A stretch of DNA of 64,000 nucleotides from Blastococcus sp. URHD0036 (GTDB lineage Bacteria; Actinomycetota; Actinomycetes; Mycobacteriales; Geodermatophilaceae), in the NCBI RefSeq assembly GCF_000701365.1, contig NZ_JNIK01000004.1:156351-220350 (forward strand), written 5' to 3'. The position numbers were made by a program, and so were the translations under genes. Below the pieces are notes generated by a model. It saw only the letters and a list, made by a program, of their open reading frames with translations, did not search any database and was not told the DNA's origin. Shown piece after piece: positions 1 to 8,819 of this stretch (positions are counted from its first letter, which is position 1; the number at the start of each line of letters is the position of its first letter).

Positions 1-871
1 GCGGCGGGCCGGCCTCGGGCCAGAGGCTGGGCACGACCAGGCCGGTGTAGCCGGGCAGCAGCGCGCGGACCGCGGCGTTGGTCCGGCCGCCGAGCAGCCG
101 CACCCCTGGGCGGGCGCGTAGCTCACCGGCCAGCTCACCGTCGCCGACCACGTCCAGCTCCACGCCTTGGGGCCACAGCTCCAGCAGCTCTCGGACGCCC
201 TTCTCCGCCGACAGCCGGCCGAGGAAGAGCCACCGCGCCGATCCCGGGGGGGCCGGCGACGCGCCCGGGACGTCGGCGACGGCGTTGGGGACGACGGTGA
301 AGCGCGCCGGGTCCACCCCGGCGACGGCGAACTCGTCGACGGCGCGCTGCGAGATGGCGACCAACCGGTCGGCCCGGCGGACGACGGGACCGGTGGCAGC
401 ACCGTGCCGCCCGGCGACCGCGAGCGGGAGCGTCGCGATGCGGGAATCCCGGAAGCAGCCGTGTCGCAGCCCGGCCCAGCGGTCGGTGAGGCAGTCGGTA
501 CAGCGGTGCCCGTCGCGCAGCAGGGTCGCGGCGGCGCACATCGGCCGGAAGTTGTGCAGCGTGGCGACCACCGGGCCCGTCCAGCGGTCGAGCCAGCGGG
601 TGCCGAAGTTGGGGAAGAGGTTGTGCACGTGCACGACGTCAGGGGCGGCGGCGCGCAGCTGCGCCGTCGGGTCCGGGCCGAGGCCGGTCGCGATCGTCGC
701 GGCCGCCTCCAGGCGGTAGCTGCGCCGGCGCCGTCGCTCGTCGTGGGACTGGCTGACCAGCGTGACCTCGTGTCCGGCGGCCGTCAGCGCCTCGACCTGA
801 GCGCGGACGACGACGTCCTCACCGCTCGGGACGTCGGCGGCGTGGAAGCTGTGCACGACGGCGACCTTCAC
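1..871 (-). CDS. GT4-family glycosyltransferase, C-terminus cut by window edge
   Basis: GT-B fold sugar transferase that would add a nucleotide-sugar-derived residue to a lipid-linked intermediate at the inner membrane face. About 290 residues are visible. The N-terminal half has a VHVHNLFPNFG segment (about residues 88-98), and the C-terminal nucleotide-binding half has PNAV and GRLSAEKGV, typical of GT4. The E-x7-E region falls at the window edge. The GTG start at 871 overlaps the TGA of the upstream gene in a GTGA arrangement, so translation is probably coupled. Donor and acceptor cannot be read from the sequence. Confidence 0.88.
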   Translation of the reverse strand, partial: MKVAVVHSFHAADVPSGEDVVVRAQVEALTAAGHEVTLVSQSHDERRRRRSYRLEAAATIATGLGPDPTAQLRAAAPDVVHVHNLFPNFGTRWLDRWTGPVVATLHNFRPMCAAATLLRDGHRCTDCLTDRWAGLRHGCFRDSRIATLPLAVAGRHGAATGPVVRRADRLVAISQRAVDEFAVAGVDPARFTVVPNAVADVPGASPAPPGSARWLFLGRLSAEKGVRELLELWPQGVELDVVGDGELAGELRARPGVRLLGGRTNAAVRALLPGYTGLVVPSLWPEAGPP

Positions 872-2112
872 GCCGCCTCCGCCCGGGAGACCGGGCGCCG
901 CCCGGCGAGCTGTTCGACCCAGCGGACGTAGGCGTCGCGGGCGGCGCTGGAGTCGAGGACGTCGCGGGCGAAGGCGCGCCCGCACGCGGCGAGGGCGCGG
1001 CCCAGCGCGTCGTCCCCGGCGATCCGGACCACCGCGTCGAGCAGGGCGGCCGGATCGGCGGGCGCGACGCGGAGGCCGCCTCCGGAGGCGGTCATCTCGG
1101 CGGCGCTCGCGCTCAGCGGCGAGGTCGCGGCGACGACCGGCCGGCCGGCGGCGAAGTAGGAGGTGAGTTTGCTGGGAACGCACATCTCGGCGATCTCGGG
1201 CCGCTCGTTGAGCACCAGCACGTCGGCGGCGCGCAGCGCGGTCTCGAACACGCCGTCCGGCAGCGGGTCGAGGAACTGCAGCGTGCGCAGGTCCCCGGCC
1301 AATGTCTCCAGGGAGCGCCGCTGGTGACCGTCGCCGAGGAACACGAAGCGCACCGGCAGTCCGCGGGCCTGAGCCGTCCGGGCCGCCTCGACGACGCTCT
1401 CCAGCCCCTGCTTGGCGCCCATGTTGCCGGCGTGCAGGGCGATGACCTCGTCATCGCGCCAGCCGAGCTCCCGGCGCAGCGCGAGGGGGTCGCCGGTCGC
1501 GGACCGGACGTGGGTCCAGTTCCGGATGGTCGTGATGCGGTCGTCGTCCACGCCGAGGCGGACGAGCGACTCGCGGAAGCGGTCGTGGATGGCCGCCACG
1601 CCGTCGGCGGCGCGGAGCAGCCGGCGCTCGAGCGCGGCGGTGGCCGCGGCCTCGCGGCCCGTCAGCGCACTGACCTCGACCGCGGCGCGGCTGTAGAGGT
1701 CCTGGACGACGACGCCGACAGGGGTGCCGCCGGTCAGCCGCCGCCCCAGGGCGGCAGCGACGGTGAGCAGTGCCGGGCTCACGGCGAGGACGACGTCGGG
1801 CCGGGGCACCCGGACGGTGGCGGCGCGCGCGGCGAAGGCCGCCTCCATGAGGATGCGGGTGCGGCCGGACGGGGTCCGGGGGATCGGGTGCGGCACCCGG
1901 AGGTGGTGGACACCGTCCTCGACGGTCCGGTACGTGCGGGGGGCATACCCCTCGGACAGGGACCACTGGGGGTAGTGCGGGAGGCCGGTGACGGCGTGGA
2001 CCTCGTGCCCGGCGTCGGCCAGGAAGCGCACCATCCCGGTGGTGTAGGGCGCGATGCCGGTGGTCTCGGGGGCGTAGTTCAGACCGAGGACGAGCACGCG
2101 GAGCCCGGTCAT
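868..2112 (-). CDS. WcaI-like GT4 glycosyltransferase
   Basis: 414-residue GT-B glycosyltransferase resembling the colanic acid WcaI family. The N-terminus carries VLGLNYAPETTGIAPYT, the hallmark opening of that family (known). The middle has VVVQDLYS, and the C-terminal domain has HAGNMGAKQGLE followed by a LNERPEIAEMCVPSK segment. ATG 2112 was chosen over longer in-frame starts because it has a strong GAGAGGAGG ribosome binding site about 5 bases upstream and the conserved opening starts there. It overlaps the next gene by 4 bases and lies 168 bases downstream of the GDP-fucose synthase gene, so it is probably co-transcribed with it. Confidence 0.9.
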   Translation of the reverse strand: MTGLRVLVLGLNYAPETTGIAPYTTGMVRFLADAGHEVHAVTGLPHYPQWSLSEGYAPRTYRTVEDGVHHLRVPHPIPRTPSGRTRILMEAAFAARAATVRVPRPDVVLAVSPALLTVAAALGRRLTGGTPVGVVVQDLYSRAAVEVSALTGREAAATAALERRLLRAADGVAAIHDRFRESLVRLGVDDDRITTIRNWTHVRSATGDPLALRRELGWRDDEVIALHAGNMGAKQGLESVVEAARTAQARGLPVRFVFLGDGHQRRSLETLAGDLRTLQFLDPLPDGVFETALRAADVLVLNERPEIAEMCVPSKLTSYFAAGRPVVAATSPLSASAAEMTASGGGLRVAPADPAALLDAVVRIAGDDALGRALAACGRAFARDVLDSSAARDAYVRWVEQLAGRRPVSRAEAA

Positions 2113-2280
2113 CGTGCCTCCTCTCTGGTCTGTCCGGCCGGCTGGGAGCACGGCGGGCCGGAGCCATGAGGCCATGCACTCGTGGATCCGGCCATCACCC
2201 GACCGGGGGTCCCGTCCGCAGCGCGCGGGGAGTGGAGCGCCGTCTCCCCCCAAGGGGTCGACCGCGCCGGCGCCGAGGCG

Positions 2281-3249
2281 TCAGGAGGCCTCGGACATGC
2301 GCTCGGGGGCGACGTTGTCGCAGAACCACGCGTAGCTGTCAGCGAGCCCCTCGCGCAGCCCGGTGGTCGGCGCCCACCCGAGGTCGGTGATCCGGCTGAC
2401 GTCGAGCAGCTTGCGGGGCGTCCCGTCGGGCTTGGACGTGTCGAACACGAGCTCACCCCGGTAGCCGACGACGTCGGCCACGAGCTCCGCGAGCTCGCGG
2501 ATGGTCACGTCCTCCCCGGTGCCGACGTTGATCGTCTCCGGCTCGTCGTAGTGCTCGAGGAGGTGGACGCAGGCGCGGGCCAGGTCGTCGACGTGGAGGA
2601 ACTCGCGGCGCGGCGTGCCGGTGCCCCAGATGGTCACCGACGGCGCACCGGTGCGGGCGGCCTCGTGGAAGCGCTGGATCATCCCGGGGATGACGTGGCT
2701 GTTCATCGGGTCGTAGTTGTCGCCGGGCCCGTACAGGTTGGTGGGCATCACGGAGATGTAGTGGACGCCGTGCTGGCGGCGCAGGGCCTGGATGTGCAGG
2801 ATCCCGGCGATCTTGGCGATGGCGTAGGCGTCGTTGGTCGGCTCGAGCGCGCCGGTCATCAGCGAGTCCTCGCGGATCGGCTGGGCGGCGAACTTCGGGT
2901 AGATGCAGCTCGAGCCGAGGAACAGCAGCTTGCTGGTGCCGTAGCGCGCCGCGGCGTCCAGGACGTTGACCTGGATCCGCAGGTTGTCGGAGATGAAGTC
3001 GGCCGGATAGGTCGAGTTGGCGATGATGCCGCCGACCTTGGCGGCCGCCAGCACGACGGTGGCGGGGCGGTGGGCGGCGAAGAAGGCGTCCACGGCCGCG
3101 CCGTCACGGAGGTCCAGTTCATCGGAGCTCCGGGTCAGCAGGTCGGTGAAGCCGAGCCCCTGGAGACGGCGGAGGACGGCGCTCCCGACGAGCCCCCGAT
3201 GGCCCGCGACGTAGGTACGCGCGTGCCGGTCGAGCGGTGCTGGCGTCAT
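2281..3249 (-). CDS. fcl: GDP-L-fucose synthase
   Basis: Bifunctional 3,5-epimerase/4-reductase converting GDP-4-keto-6-deoxymannose to GDP-L-fucose; short-chain dehydrogenase fold, cytosolic. 322 residues, normal for the family. Seen: Rossmann motif GHRGLVGSA near the N-terminus, [10 protein letters not shown], and the catalytic Tyr-x3-Lys in NDAYAIAK. The [11 protein letters not shown] and SHVIPGMI segments are diagnostic. ATG 3249 follows GGAGA in mRNA sense. The partner GDP-mannose 4,6-dehydratase is not in this window, so the precursor must come from a gene elsewhere. The 260 bases upstream contain paired CCCGATCGG repeats that could be an operator. Confidence 0.95.
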   Translation of the reverse strand: MTPAPLDRHARTYVAGHRGLVGSAVLRRLQGLGFTDLLTRSSDELDLRDGAAVDAFFAAHRPATVVLAAAKVGGIIANSTYPADFISDNLRIQVNVLDAAARYGTSKLLFLGSSCIYPKFAAQPIREDSLMTGALEPTNDAYAIAKIAGILHIQALRRQHGVHYISVMPTNLYGPGDNYDPMNSHVIPGMIQRFHEAARTGAPSVTIWGTGTPRREFLHVDDLARACVHLLEHYDEPETINVGTGEDVTIRELAELVADVVGYRGELVFDTSKPDGTPRKLLDVSRITDLGWAPTTGLREGLADSYAWFCDNVAPERMSEAS

Positions 3250-3372
3250 GGGGTGTCTCCGCGGTCTCGGGCGTGCTCCGAACGGTCGGCGAACCGTCGA
3301 CCACGTGGCTCCTATCCCGGGGGAGCGACCGCGATCAAGGCCATGGGTGGACATCAGCCCCGCACGGGGTCC

Positions 3373-3402
3373 CCCGATCGGTCGTCGGCCACCCGATCGG
3401 GT
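3373..3402. promoter_or_regulatory. Paired CCCGATCGG repeats, candidate operator
   Basis: Two copies of CCCGATCGG start at 3373 and 3392, 19 bases apart, close to two helical turns. The second lies in a perfect 12-base palindrome, ACCCGATCGGGT (3391-3402). They lie about 125-150 bases upstream of the fcl start. The spacing and symmetry fit a dimeric regulator, but no regulator gene is adjacent. Confidence 0.3.
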
Positions 3403-3511
3403 GCTCCGCCGGCTGACGCGTGATCCGCGCTCAGCGGTGCCTCCCAACCGTCGGCTGGCGGGTCGAGGAGGGGGCGAGGCAGTGCGCAGGCTCAGGGGCC
3501 CGGAGGCGCCC

Positions 3512-3775
3512 TCAGCGGCAGACGGGCACCGCGACGTCGGTGTTGTGGATGTACGGGCCGCCGGGGACGTCGCCGTTCATGAACGAGTTCGCCGGTGTCC
3601 AGCGGCCGTTCCACTCGTCGGACTCGACGAGGTACCAGAACCCGTCCGGCGTCACGCTGGGGACGCTGGGCGCGTGGGTCACGGACCCCACTGGTGCGGG
3701 CGCGCAGATGGTCGGGACGGTGCTCTGGCGGGAGATCAGCCGCGACAGCCGGTTTGTCCGGTTCGCCGTCGCCGA
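3512..3775 (-). pseudogene. Relic of a secreted SH3-like protein
   Basis: This open stretch lacks a good start and would be missed by length filters. Its translation reads clearly as protein: a VPTIC segment, then [30 protein letters not shown] and a terminal VPVC before TGA at 3512-3514. Aromatic W/Y spacing with a PANSF.NGD...HNTD tail is familiar from small exported SH3-like modules of Actinobacteria (from memory). A TAG at 3776-3778 closes the frame upstream, and the only inside start is a GTG giving 59 residues without a signal peptide. Best read as the 3' end of a decayed gene; a tiny intact ORF is possible. Confidence 0.45.
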
Positions 3776-4035
3776 CTAGGTGAGCTCCTGGCCCACGGTT
3801 CTGTTCGTCCCCGTCGGCCGGCGGACGGTTCCCGCGCTGCCGGTGGCGGCAGCGCCGGCTGCACAACGCGGACGCAGCGTCCCGTCGAGACGCGCGCTCA
3901 GGAGGAGCCGTCCCAAGGCCGCCGCACCTCATCCCAAGAGGTGACGGGGGGCTGTGCGCCGCCGGTAGGACGCCGATCATCGATCCAGGACCCTCGAGCA
4001 TCGCTCCGGCGGTCGGGACCGGCCGGAGGGGGAGC

Positions 4036-5307
4036 ATGGGCGCGCGCACGGACCGCACCGCCGGTCGTCTGGCCCTCGGGCTCGCCGACTCCGCCGTCTC
4101 GAGCATCGGCAACCTCGGCGTCAGCGTGCTGGCGGCCCACCTCTGCTCGCTGACCGGCTTCGGCGTCTTCGCCACGGCGATGCTCGTGCTGCTGCTCGCC
4201 ACCATGGCCGCGCGCAGTGGCCACGGGGAGGCTCTGGTGCTGCGCATCCGGGACGGTGGCGCGTCGCCGGCGGACGTACAGGACTCGACGACGTCGGTCG
4301 TGCGGCTGTCCGGGGCGCTGGGCGGCGGGATCGCCGTCCTGGCGACCGTCGTGGGGTTCGTCGCCGGCTTCGGCGAGGGGTTGACCACCGTGCTGGTCGC
4401 CGCGGCCGCCCTCCCGCTGCTGTGCCTCCAGGACCACCTGCGCTGGATCGAGTACGCCCGCGGCGCCAGCCAGCACGCCCTGGTCAACAACGCCCTCTGG
4501 ACCGGCACCTCTCTCGGCGCGCTCGCGGCCGCAGCCGCGGTCGTCCCGCACCCCGTGTCCGCGCCGCTGTGCCTCGCGGCGTGGGCGGCAGGCACGATCC
4601 CGGGCATCGCCTACGGACTACGGCGCACCGGCGTCTCGCTCACCCCCGCGCTGCGGCCCGGCTGGCTCCAGCGGAACCGGCGGCTGGCGACACCGCTGTT
4701 CCTCGACTTCACCCTGACCCAGGCCACCGCCCAGGGGGCCACGCTCGTCATCGCCGCCCTCGCCGGGCCACTGGACATGGCCGCGATCCGCAAGGGGCAG
4801 ATCTGGTTGGGGGCGGCCGCCGTCGCGACGACCGGTCTGCTCGCCGCGCTGCAGCCGCTGCTCGCGCAGCGGGCCGCCGTCCAGGGCCACGCCGCCACGG
4901 TCCGTCTCGGCACCCTGCTCGGCCTGGCGGGCATGGCCGGCCTCCTCTTGTACGGGCTCGTCGTCGCCCTTCTCCCAGGGGATCTCGCCCGTGTGCTCGT
5001 CGGGGAGGGCTGGGACGAGGCCCGTCCCTTCGTCTGGCCCCTGGCGGTGCAAGCGGCCGCAGGTCTGCTCGGAGGGTGCTGGGGCCTGAGCCTGCGGGTC
5101 ACGGGCCGGCTGGCGGCTCAGGTGCGCTGGCGGACGGTCCTGGGGCCGCTGTCCCTGGTCGTCGTCGCCGTCGTGACCGCCGGTGCGGGCGCGGTCGCCG
5201 GCACCTGGGCGCTGGCGGCGGTCGCCGCGGGCACCACGGCCGTCTGGGGAGTCCTGCTCGCCACGGCTGATCGAGAGGAGCGCCGGCGTGTACCCGTCAT
5301 CGTCTGA
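4036..5307 (+). CDS. Polysaccharide flippase-like membrane protein (MOP superfamily)
   Basis: 423-residue, highly hydrophobic protein with about 12 predicted membrane segments, consistent with a Wzx-type translocase moving undecaprenyl-linked repeat units across the membrane. Seen: an N-terminal SAVSSIGNLGVSVLAA helix followed by TGFGVFATAML, the usual first two helices of this superfamily; no enzymatic motif. The ATG is preceded by GGAGGGGG. It overlaps the following polymerase/ligase gene by 20 bases, so the two are probably co-translated. Function is inferred from fold and context. Confidence 0.8.
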   Translation: MGARTDRTAGRLALGLADSAVSSIGNLGVSVLAAHLCSLTGFGVFATAMLVLLLATMAARSGHGEALVLRIRDGGASPADVQDSTTSVVRLSGALGGGIAVLATVVGFVAGFGEGLTTVLVAAAALPLLCLQDHLRWIEYARGASQHALVNNALWTGTSLGALAAAAAVVPHPVSAPLCLAAWAAGTIPGIAYGLRRTGVSLTPALRPGWLQRNRRLATPLFLDFTLTQATAQGATLVIAALAGPLDMAAIRKGQIWLGAAAVATTGLLAALQPLLAQRAAVQGHAATVRLGTLLGLAGMAGLLLYGLVVALLPGDLARVLVGEGWDEARPFVWPLAVQAAAGLLGGCWGLSLRVTGRLAAQVRWRTVLGPLSLVVVAVVTAGAGAVAGTWALAAVAAGTTAVWGVLLATADREERRRVPVIV

Positions 5308-6520
5308 GCCGGCGCAGCCCGCCGTGCCGCTGGCCGCCCGCGTCCTCACGCTCCTGTTCGCGGTCACGGCCGCGGCGCCGTTCCCGGGGAGCGGGCCGGT
5401 GGTCTTCGCCGTCGCGCTGCTGGCCGTCGGCTACGCCGCGCTCGTCGGTCCGCTGCGCCGTCCGTCCCTGGCCCTCACCGGCTTCATCGCCTGGTGCGCG
5501 GTCACCGTGGCGTGGTCGGTCGCACCGGGCCAGACCGTGCGCGGGGTGCTGATCACCGCCGCGACCAGCCTGGCCCTGTGCTCGCTGGCGGCACGGCTGC
5601 CCCGGCTGACCGTCGTGCGCGCGCTGGCGACGGCCCTGCAGCTGCTCATCGGCCTGGGGTGGGTCATGTACCTCGCGCTCCCGGCGGTGGGGACCGAGCA
5701 GGAGGCCTACCATTCCGGCGCCTGGACCGGCCTGTTCGCCCAGCGCAACAACGCTGCCTTCGTCCTCGCCCTCGCCGCTCTGACCTTCCTGTTCCTGGCT
5801 CTCTCCCCGGAGGCGCCCGGCCGGGGGTCCTCGCTCGCGTGGACCGCGGTCGCGCTGATCACGCTGACGGCCGCCGAGAGCGGGACCGGGCTGGCCGTCA
5901 CCACGGTCTGCGCGCTGCTCATGCTGGCGGTGACCCACGCCCGCCACTGGTCGCGGTCCGCCAAAGGGCTGGCCCTGGGCGTCCTCGGGGCCGCCGCAGC
6001 GGCGGTCGCGCTCAACGTGGCGGCGACCGTCGAGTTCGTCACCGGGCTGCTCGGCCGGGACGACACGCTGACCGGGCGCACCGTGATCTGGGCGGCCGTC
6101 GAGCCCTACATCGCCGCGAGGCCGGACGTCGGCTACGGCTGGCAGGCGCTGTGGACGCCGGACTCGGTGGAGACGCGCGCCATGTGGGCCACCGCGCACT
6201 TCGACTTCCCGCACGCGCACAACAGCTACCTGGACGCGCTCGCCCAGACCGGCATCGTCGGCCTCGTGCTGCTCCTGCTCGCCGTCCTCGGCGTCCTGGT
6301 CACGGCCGGACGGGCGCTGCTGCGCGGAGAGGACGGCTCGCTGCCGGCCTGGCCGGCGGTGATCACCATCTGCCTGCTCCTGTACGGCATCAGCGAGCAG
6401 TCGTTCCTCGGCTACTTCGGACTGCTGCTGGTGGTGACGGCCGCGGTGCTGGCCCGGCCCACCGCGGTGGAGCGGACCGCCGCCGGGGAACCCGCGCAGG
6501 GCGCCGTCCCGGTCGGCTGA
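5288..6520 (+). CDS. O-antigen polymerase/ligase family protein
   Basis: 410-residue polytopic membrane protein of the Wzy/WaaL family, which joins repeat units or transfers polymer. The diagnostic part is the large periplasmic-type loop ending FPHAHNSYLDALAQTGIVGL (about residues 302-321), where His and Asn are conserved in this family (known), followed by more helices. GTG 5288 was chosen: GAGAGGAG lies about 7 bases upstream and the start falls inside the end of the flippase gene. The longer upstream ORF is an out-of-frame reading of that gene. It converges with the next gene, leaving 9 bases between stops. Confidence 0.85.
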   Translation: MYPSSSEPAQPAVPLAARVLTLLFAVTAAAPFPGSGPVVFAVALLAVGYAALVGPLRRPSLALTGFIAWCAVTVAWSVAPGQTVRGVLITAATSLALCSLAARLPRLTVVRALATALQLLIGLGWVMYLALPAVGTEQEAYHSGAWTGLFAQRNNAAFVLALAALTFLFLALSPEAPGRGSSLAWTAVALITLTAAESGTGLAVTTVCALLMLAVTHARHWSRSAKGLALGVLGAAAAAVALNVAATVEFVTGLLGRDDTLTGRTVIWAAVEPYIAARPDVGYGWQALWTPDSVETRAMWATAHFDFPHAHNSYLDALAQTGIVGLVLLLLAVLGVLVTAGRALLRGEDGSLPAWPAVITICLLLYGISEQSFLGYFGLLLVVTAAVLARPTAVERTAAGEPAQGAVPVG

Positions 6521-6529
6521 CGGCCACAG

Positions 6530-7753
6530 TCAGGCGCGGGTGCCCTCCACCAGCTCGGCCACGCCGCGGAGGAATCCCGCTCGGGAGAACTGCTGCTCGA
6601 CGACGGTTCGGCCGCGGGCGGCCGCCGTGGCGAGGTCCTGCGGGGTCAGTCCAGCCAGGGCACCGGCGAAGTCCTCCGGCGTCCGCACGACGGCAGCCGC
6701 GGCCTCGTGCGGGATCCCCTCGAGGGCGACGGGCGTGGCGACCAGCGGGACGCCGAGCGCCATCAGGGTGAGCGTCTTGAGCTTCACGCCCGCCCCGGCC
6801 CACACCGGCACGACGCCCGCGGCCACGCCCGCGCAGGCGTCGGCCAGCTCGGGGACGAAGCCGCGGTAGTCGACGGCAGGGTGCCCGGCGAGTTCCTCGG
6901 CCTGGGCGGCCGAGCCGCCGGCGCCGACGACCCGGAGCGTCCAGCCGCCCCGCTCCAGCTCGGGGCCGGCTGCGCGCAGGAAGCGCTGCAGCCCGTCCCA
7001 GTTCGGCGTGTAGCTCAGCGTGCTCATCCACAACAGGACACGTCCCGCCGGGTCCGTGCCGGGAGCCGGCGGGGGCGCGTCGACCGCGGAGGGCAGGACG
7101 GCGGCCGGCCGGTCACCGAAGAACCGGCGCAGCCGCTCGCGCTCCTCGGCGGAGGTCACGACGACCTCGTCCACCGAGCGCAGCACCCGCCGCTCGAAGG
7201 CCCAGTGCAGCGGCAGCGCCGTCAGCGCCCGCAACTTCCCGATCGGCGAGGAGACGGTGGAGAGCGCGTCGAGGTCGGTCGCGGTCAGCACGTTCGACTT
7301 GTCCCAGATCACCCGGGTGGCGTGCACCCGGCCCGCCGCCAGTCCTCCCGGCTCCCCGACGAGGACGGCGAGGTCGTGTCCGCTGCCGGCCTCGGCCAGG
7401 GCGGCGTCCAGCTCCGGGCTCCACTGGCGGAACACCCAGGGCGGGGTGGCCCGGGACAGGCCCCGAACGATGCGCCCCAGGCGGGCCGCCGGCGTGCCGA
7501 GGTCGCGCTGCCACGGGGCGAGGGCGAGGACGTGGACGCCGGGGAGCCGGTCGCGCAGCTCGGCGACCTGGGCGTCGGTCGTGTCGGGACGCCGCACGCA
7601 GACGGCCGTGAGGTCGGTGGTGGCGGCGAGCCCCTCGAGGACCATGAAGCGGCGCAGGGCGTCGCCGTGGTCCAGCGGCCACGGGAAGAAGGTGACGACC
7701 GCCAGGGCGCGCGGCCGGGCGGTGTGGTCGGCGGGGTCAGCGGGCGAGGACAC
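6530..7753 (-). CDS. GT-B glycosyltransferase with Glyco_trans_1_4-type C-terminus
   Basis: 407-residue predicted cytosolic glycosyltransferase. The start is near the VVTFFPWPLDHGDALRR segment typical of this group. The C-terminal half has WMSTLSYTPNWDGLQRFL and VVPVWAGAGVKLKTLTLMALG, where the G-x-G-x-K stretch lines the donor pocket in relatives. GTG 7753 is supported by GAGGAGGT 8 bases upstream and overlaps the upstream gene by 17 bases. Longer in-frame extensions are shadows of that gene. Third in a minus-strand run of glycosyltransferases (9862 to 6530). Donor specificity is unknown. Confidence 0.87.
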   Translation of the reverse strand: MSSPADPADHTARPRALAVVTFFPWPLDHGDALRRFMVLEGLAATTDLTAVCVRRPDTTDAQVAELRDRLPGVHVLALAPWQRDLGTPAARLGRIVRGLSRATPPWVFRQWSPELDAALAEAGSGHDLAVLVGEPGGLAAGRVHATRVIWDKSNVLTATDLDALSTVSSPIGKLRALTALPLHWAFERRVLRSVDEVVVTSAEERERLRRFFGDRPAAVLPSAVDAPPPAPGTDPAGRVLLWMSTLSYTPNWDGLQRFLRAAGPELERGGWTLRVVGAGGSAAQAEELAGHPAVDYRGFVPELADACAGVAAGVVPVWAGAGVKLKTLTLMALGVPLVATPVALEGIPHEAAAAVVRTPEDFAGALAGLTPQDLATAAARGRTVVEQQFSRAGFLRGVAELVEGTRA

Positions 7754-8819
7754 GGCGGTAGACCTCCTCGACCCGGTCGACGTGGACCCCCAAGATGTAC
7801 CGGCCGAGGTAGCGCGTCCGTGCGGACGCGCCCATCCCGGTGAGCGTGTCGGGGTCGAGCACCTTGCCGACGGTCGCGGCGATGGTGGCCGCGTCGGCGT
7901 CGACGTCGTAGACGAGACCCGTGACGCCGTCCTCGACGGCCTCGCCGCAGCCGCCGACGTCGGGGACGACGGCCGCGCGGCCCATGGCCGCGGCCTCGAG
8001 GAGCACCAGCGGGAGCCCCTCCCACCGGGAGGTGAGAAGCACGAGGTCGGCCTCGGCGAGCCGGCCCGGGACGTCGTCGGACGGCCCGGGGAAGCGGAGC
8101 CCCGGCACGTCCCGCTCGCGCACCTGCCGGCGACACTCCTCGAGGAGCTCTCCCTCTCCGATCCAGATGGCGTCGACCGCCTGCATGCCGTGATTGAGTT
8201 CGGCGACGGCGTCGATGAAGCGGAGCGGGTCCTTCTGCGGGGACAGCCGGCCGACGGCGAGCACGGTCGGCCGTCGTCCGGTGGTGACCGGGAGGGTCCG
8301 GTCACGGCCCGATCCGGTGTCGGGGACGGCGTTGGGGACCGTGGTGACCCGCGCCGAAGATCGCCCGAAGTCGCGGACGAGCATGGCGGCCACCGCGTCC
8401 CCGCAGGCCACGAGGACGTCGCCGCGGAAGGACACGAGACGGGCCGCGGCGGTCGCCGGGAAGACGTTGTGGACGTGCTCGACGACGCGGGTGCGCAGAC
8501 CCGTCCGGGCCAGACGGGCGAGCAGTGCGACGCCGCGCTGGTGGGCGTGGACGACGTCGAACTCTCCGGACCGCACCACACGGACCAGCCACAGGGCGTG
8601 CCGTAGCCGGTCGGTGGCGCCCCGCCGGAGTGGGGCGAGGGTGCGGGTGACGCCGTCGGGCAGCTCCGCCCACAGAGCTCCGCCGGGCTCGGCGGCCACC
8701 GTGACGTCGTGGCCCCGGGTGGCCAGCTGCCCGGCCAGGGTCACGACCACGCGCTCGAGCCCACCGACGCCGAGGCTGTCGGTGAGGTGCAGGATGCGCA
8801 GGGGCGCAGGTCCCGTCAT
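7737..8819 (-). CDS. GT4-family glycosyltransferase
   Basis: 360-residue GT-B enzyme. The N-terminus reads ILHLTDSLGVGGLERVV, the glycine-rich acceptor-domain opening of GT4. Further on are VVHAHQRG, VPNAVPDTG and AVGRLSPQKDPLRFI. The C-terminal EGLPLVLLEAAAMGRAAVV contains the E-x7-E motif that binds the donor. ATG 8819 overlaps the TGA of the upstream Alg14-Alg13-like gene (ATGA), with AGGTGG just ahead. A second in-frame ATG five codons upstream lacks a better site. A much longer open frame upstream is antisense to other genes and is not coding. Confidence 0.9.
   Translation of the reverse strand: MTGPAPLRILHLTDSLGVGGLERVVVTLAGQLATRGHDVTVAAEPGGALWAELPDGVTRTLAPLRRGATDRLRHALWLVRVVRSGEFDVVHAHQRGVALLARLARTGLRTRVVEHVHNVFPATAAARLVSFRGDVLVACGDAVAAMLVRDFGRSSARVTTVPNAVPDTGSGRDRTLPVTTGRRPTVLAVGRLSPQKDPLRFIDAVAELNHGMQAVDAIWIGEGELLEECRRQVRERDVPGLRFPGPSDDVPGRLAEADLVLLTSRWEGLPLVLLEAAAMGRAAVVPDVGGCGEAVEDGVTGLVYDVDADAATIAATVGKVLDPDTLTGMGASARTRYLGRYILGVHVDRVEEVYRRVLAR

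Larger units (their letters stand above)
3250..4035. other. 786-base gap between divergent genes
   Basis: Between the divergent fcl and flippase starts. It holds the paired CCCGATCGG repeats and the SH3-like relic. Longer ORFs here show no protein-like composition. No terminator was recognised. Confidence 0.6.

Noticed and set aside
2113..2280. A small gene between fcl and the WcaI-like gene
   Set aside because: Short frames here lack ribosome binding sites and show only Arg/Pro-rich translation.
3898..4607. Minus-strand frames opposite the flippase gene start
   Set aside because: Composition is a mirror of the hydrophobic flippase codons. No motif or ribosome binding site supports them.
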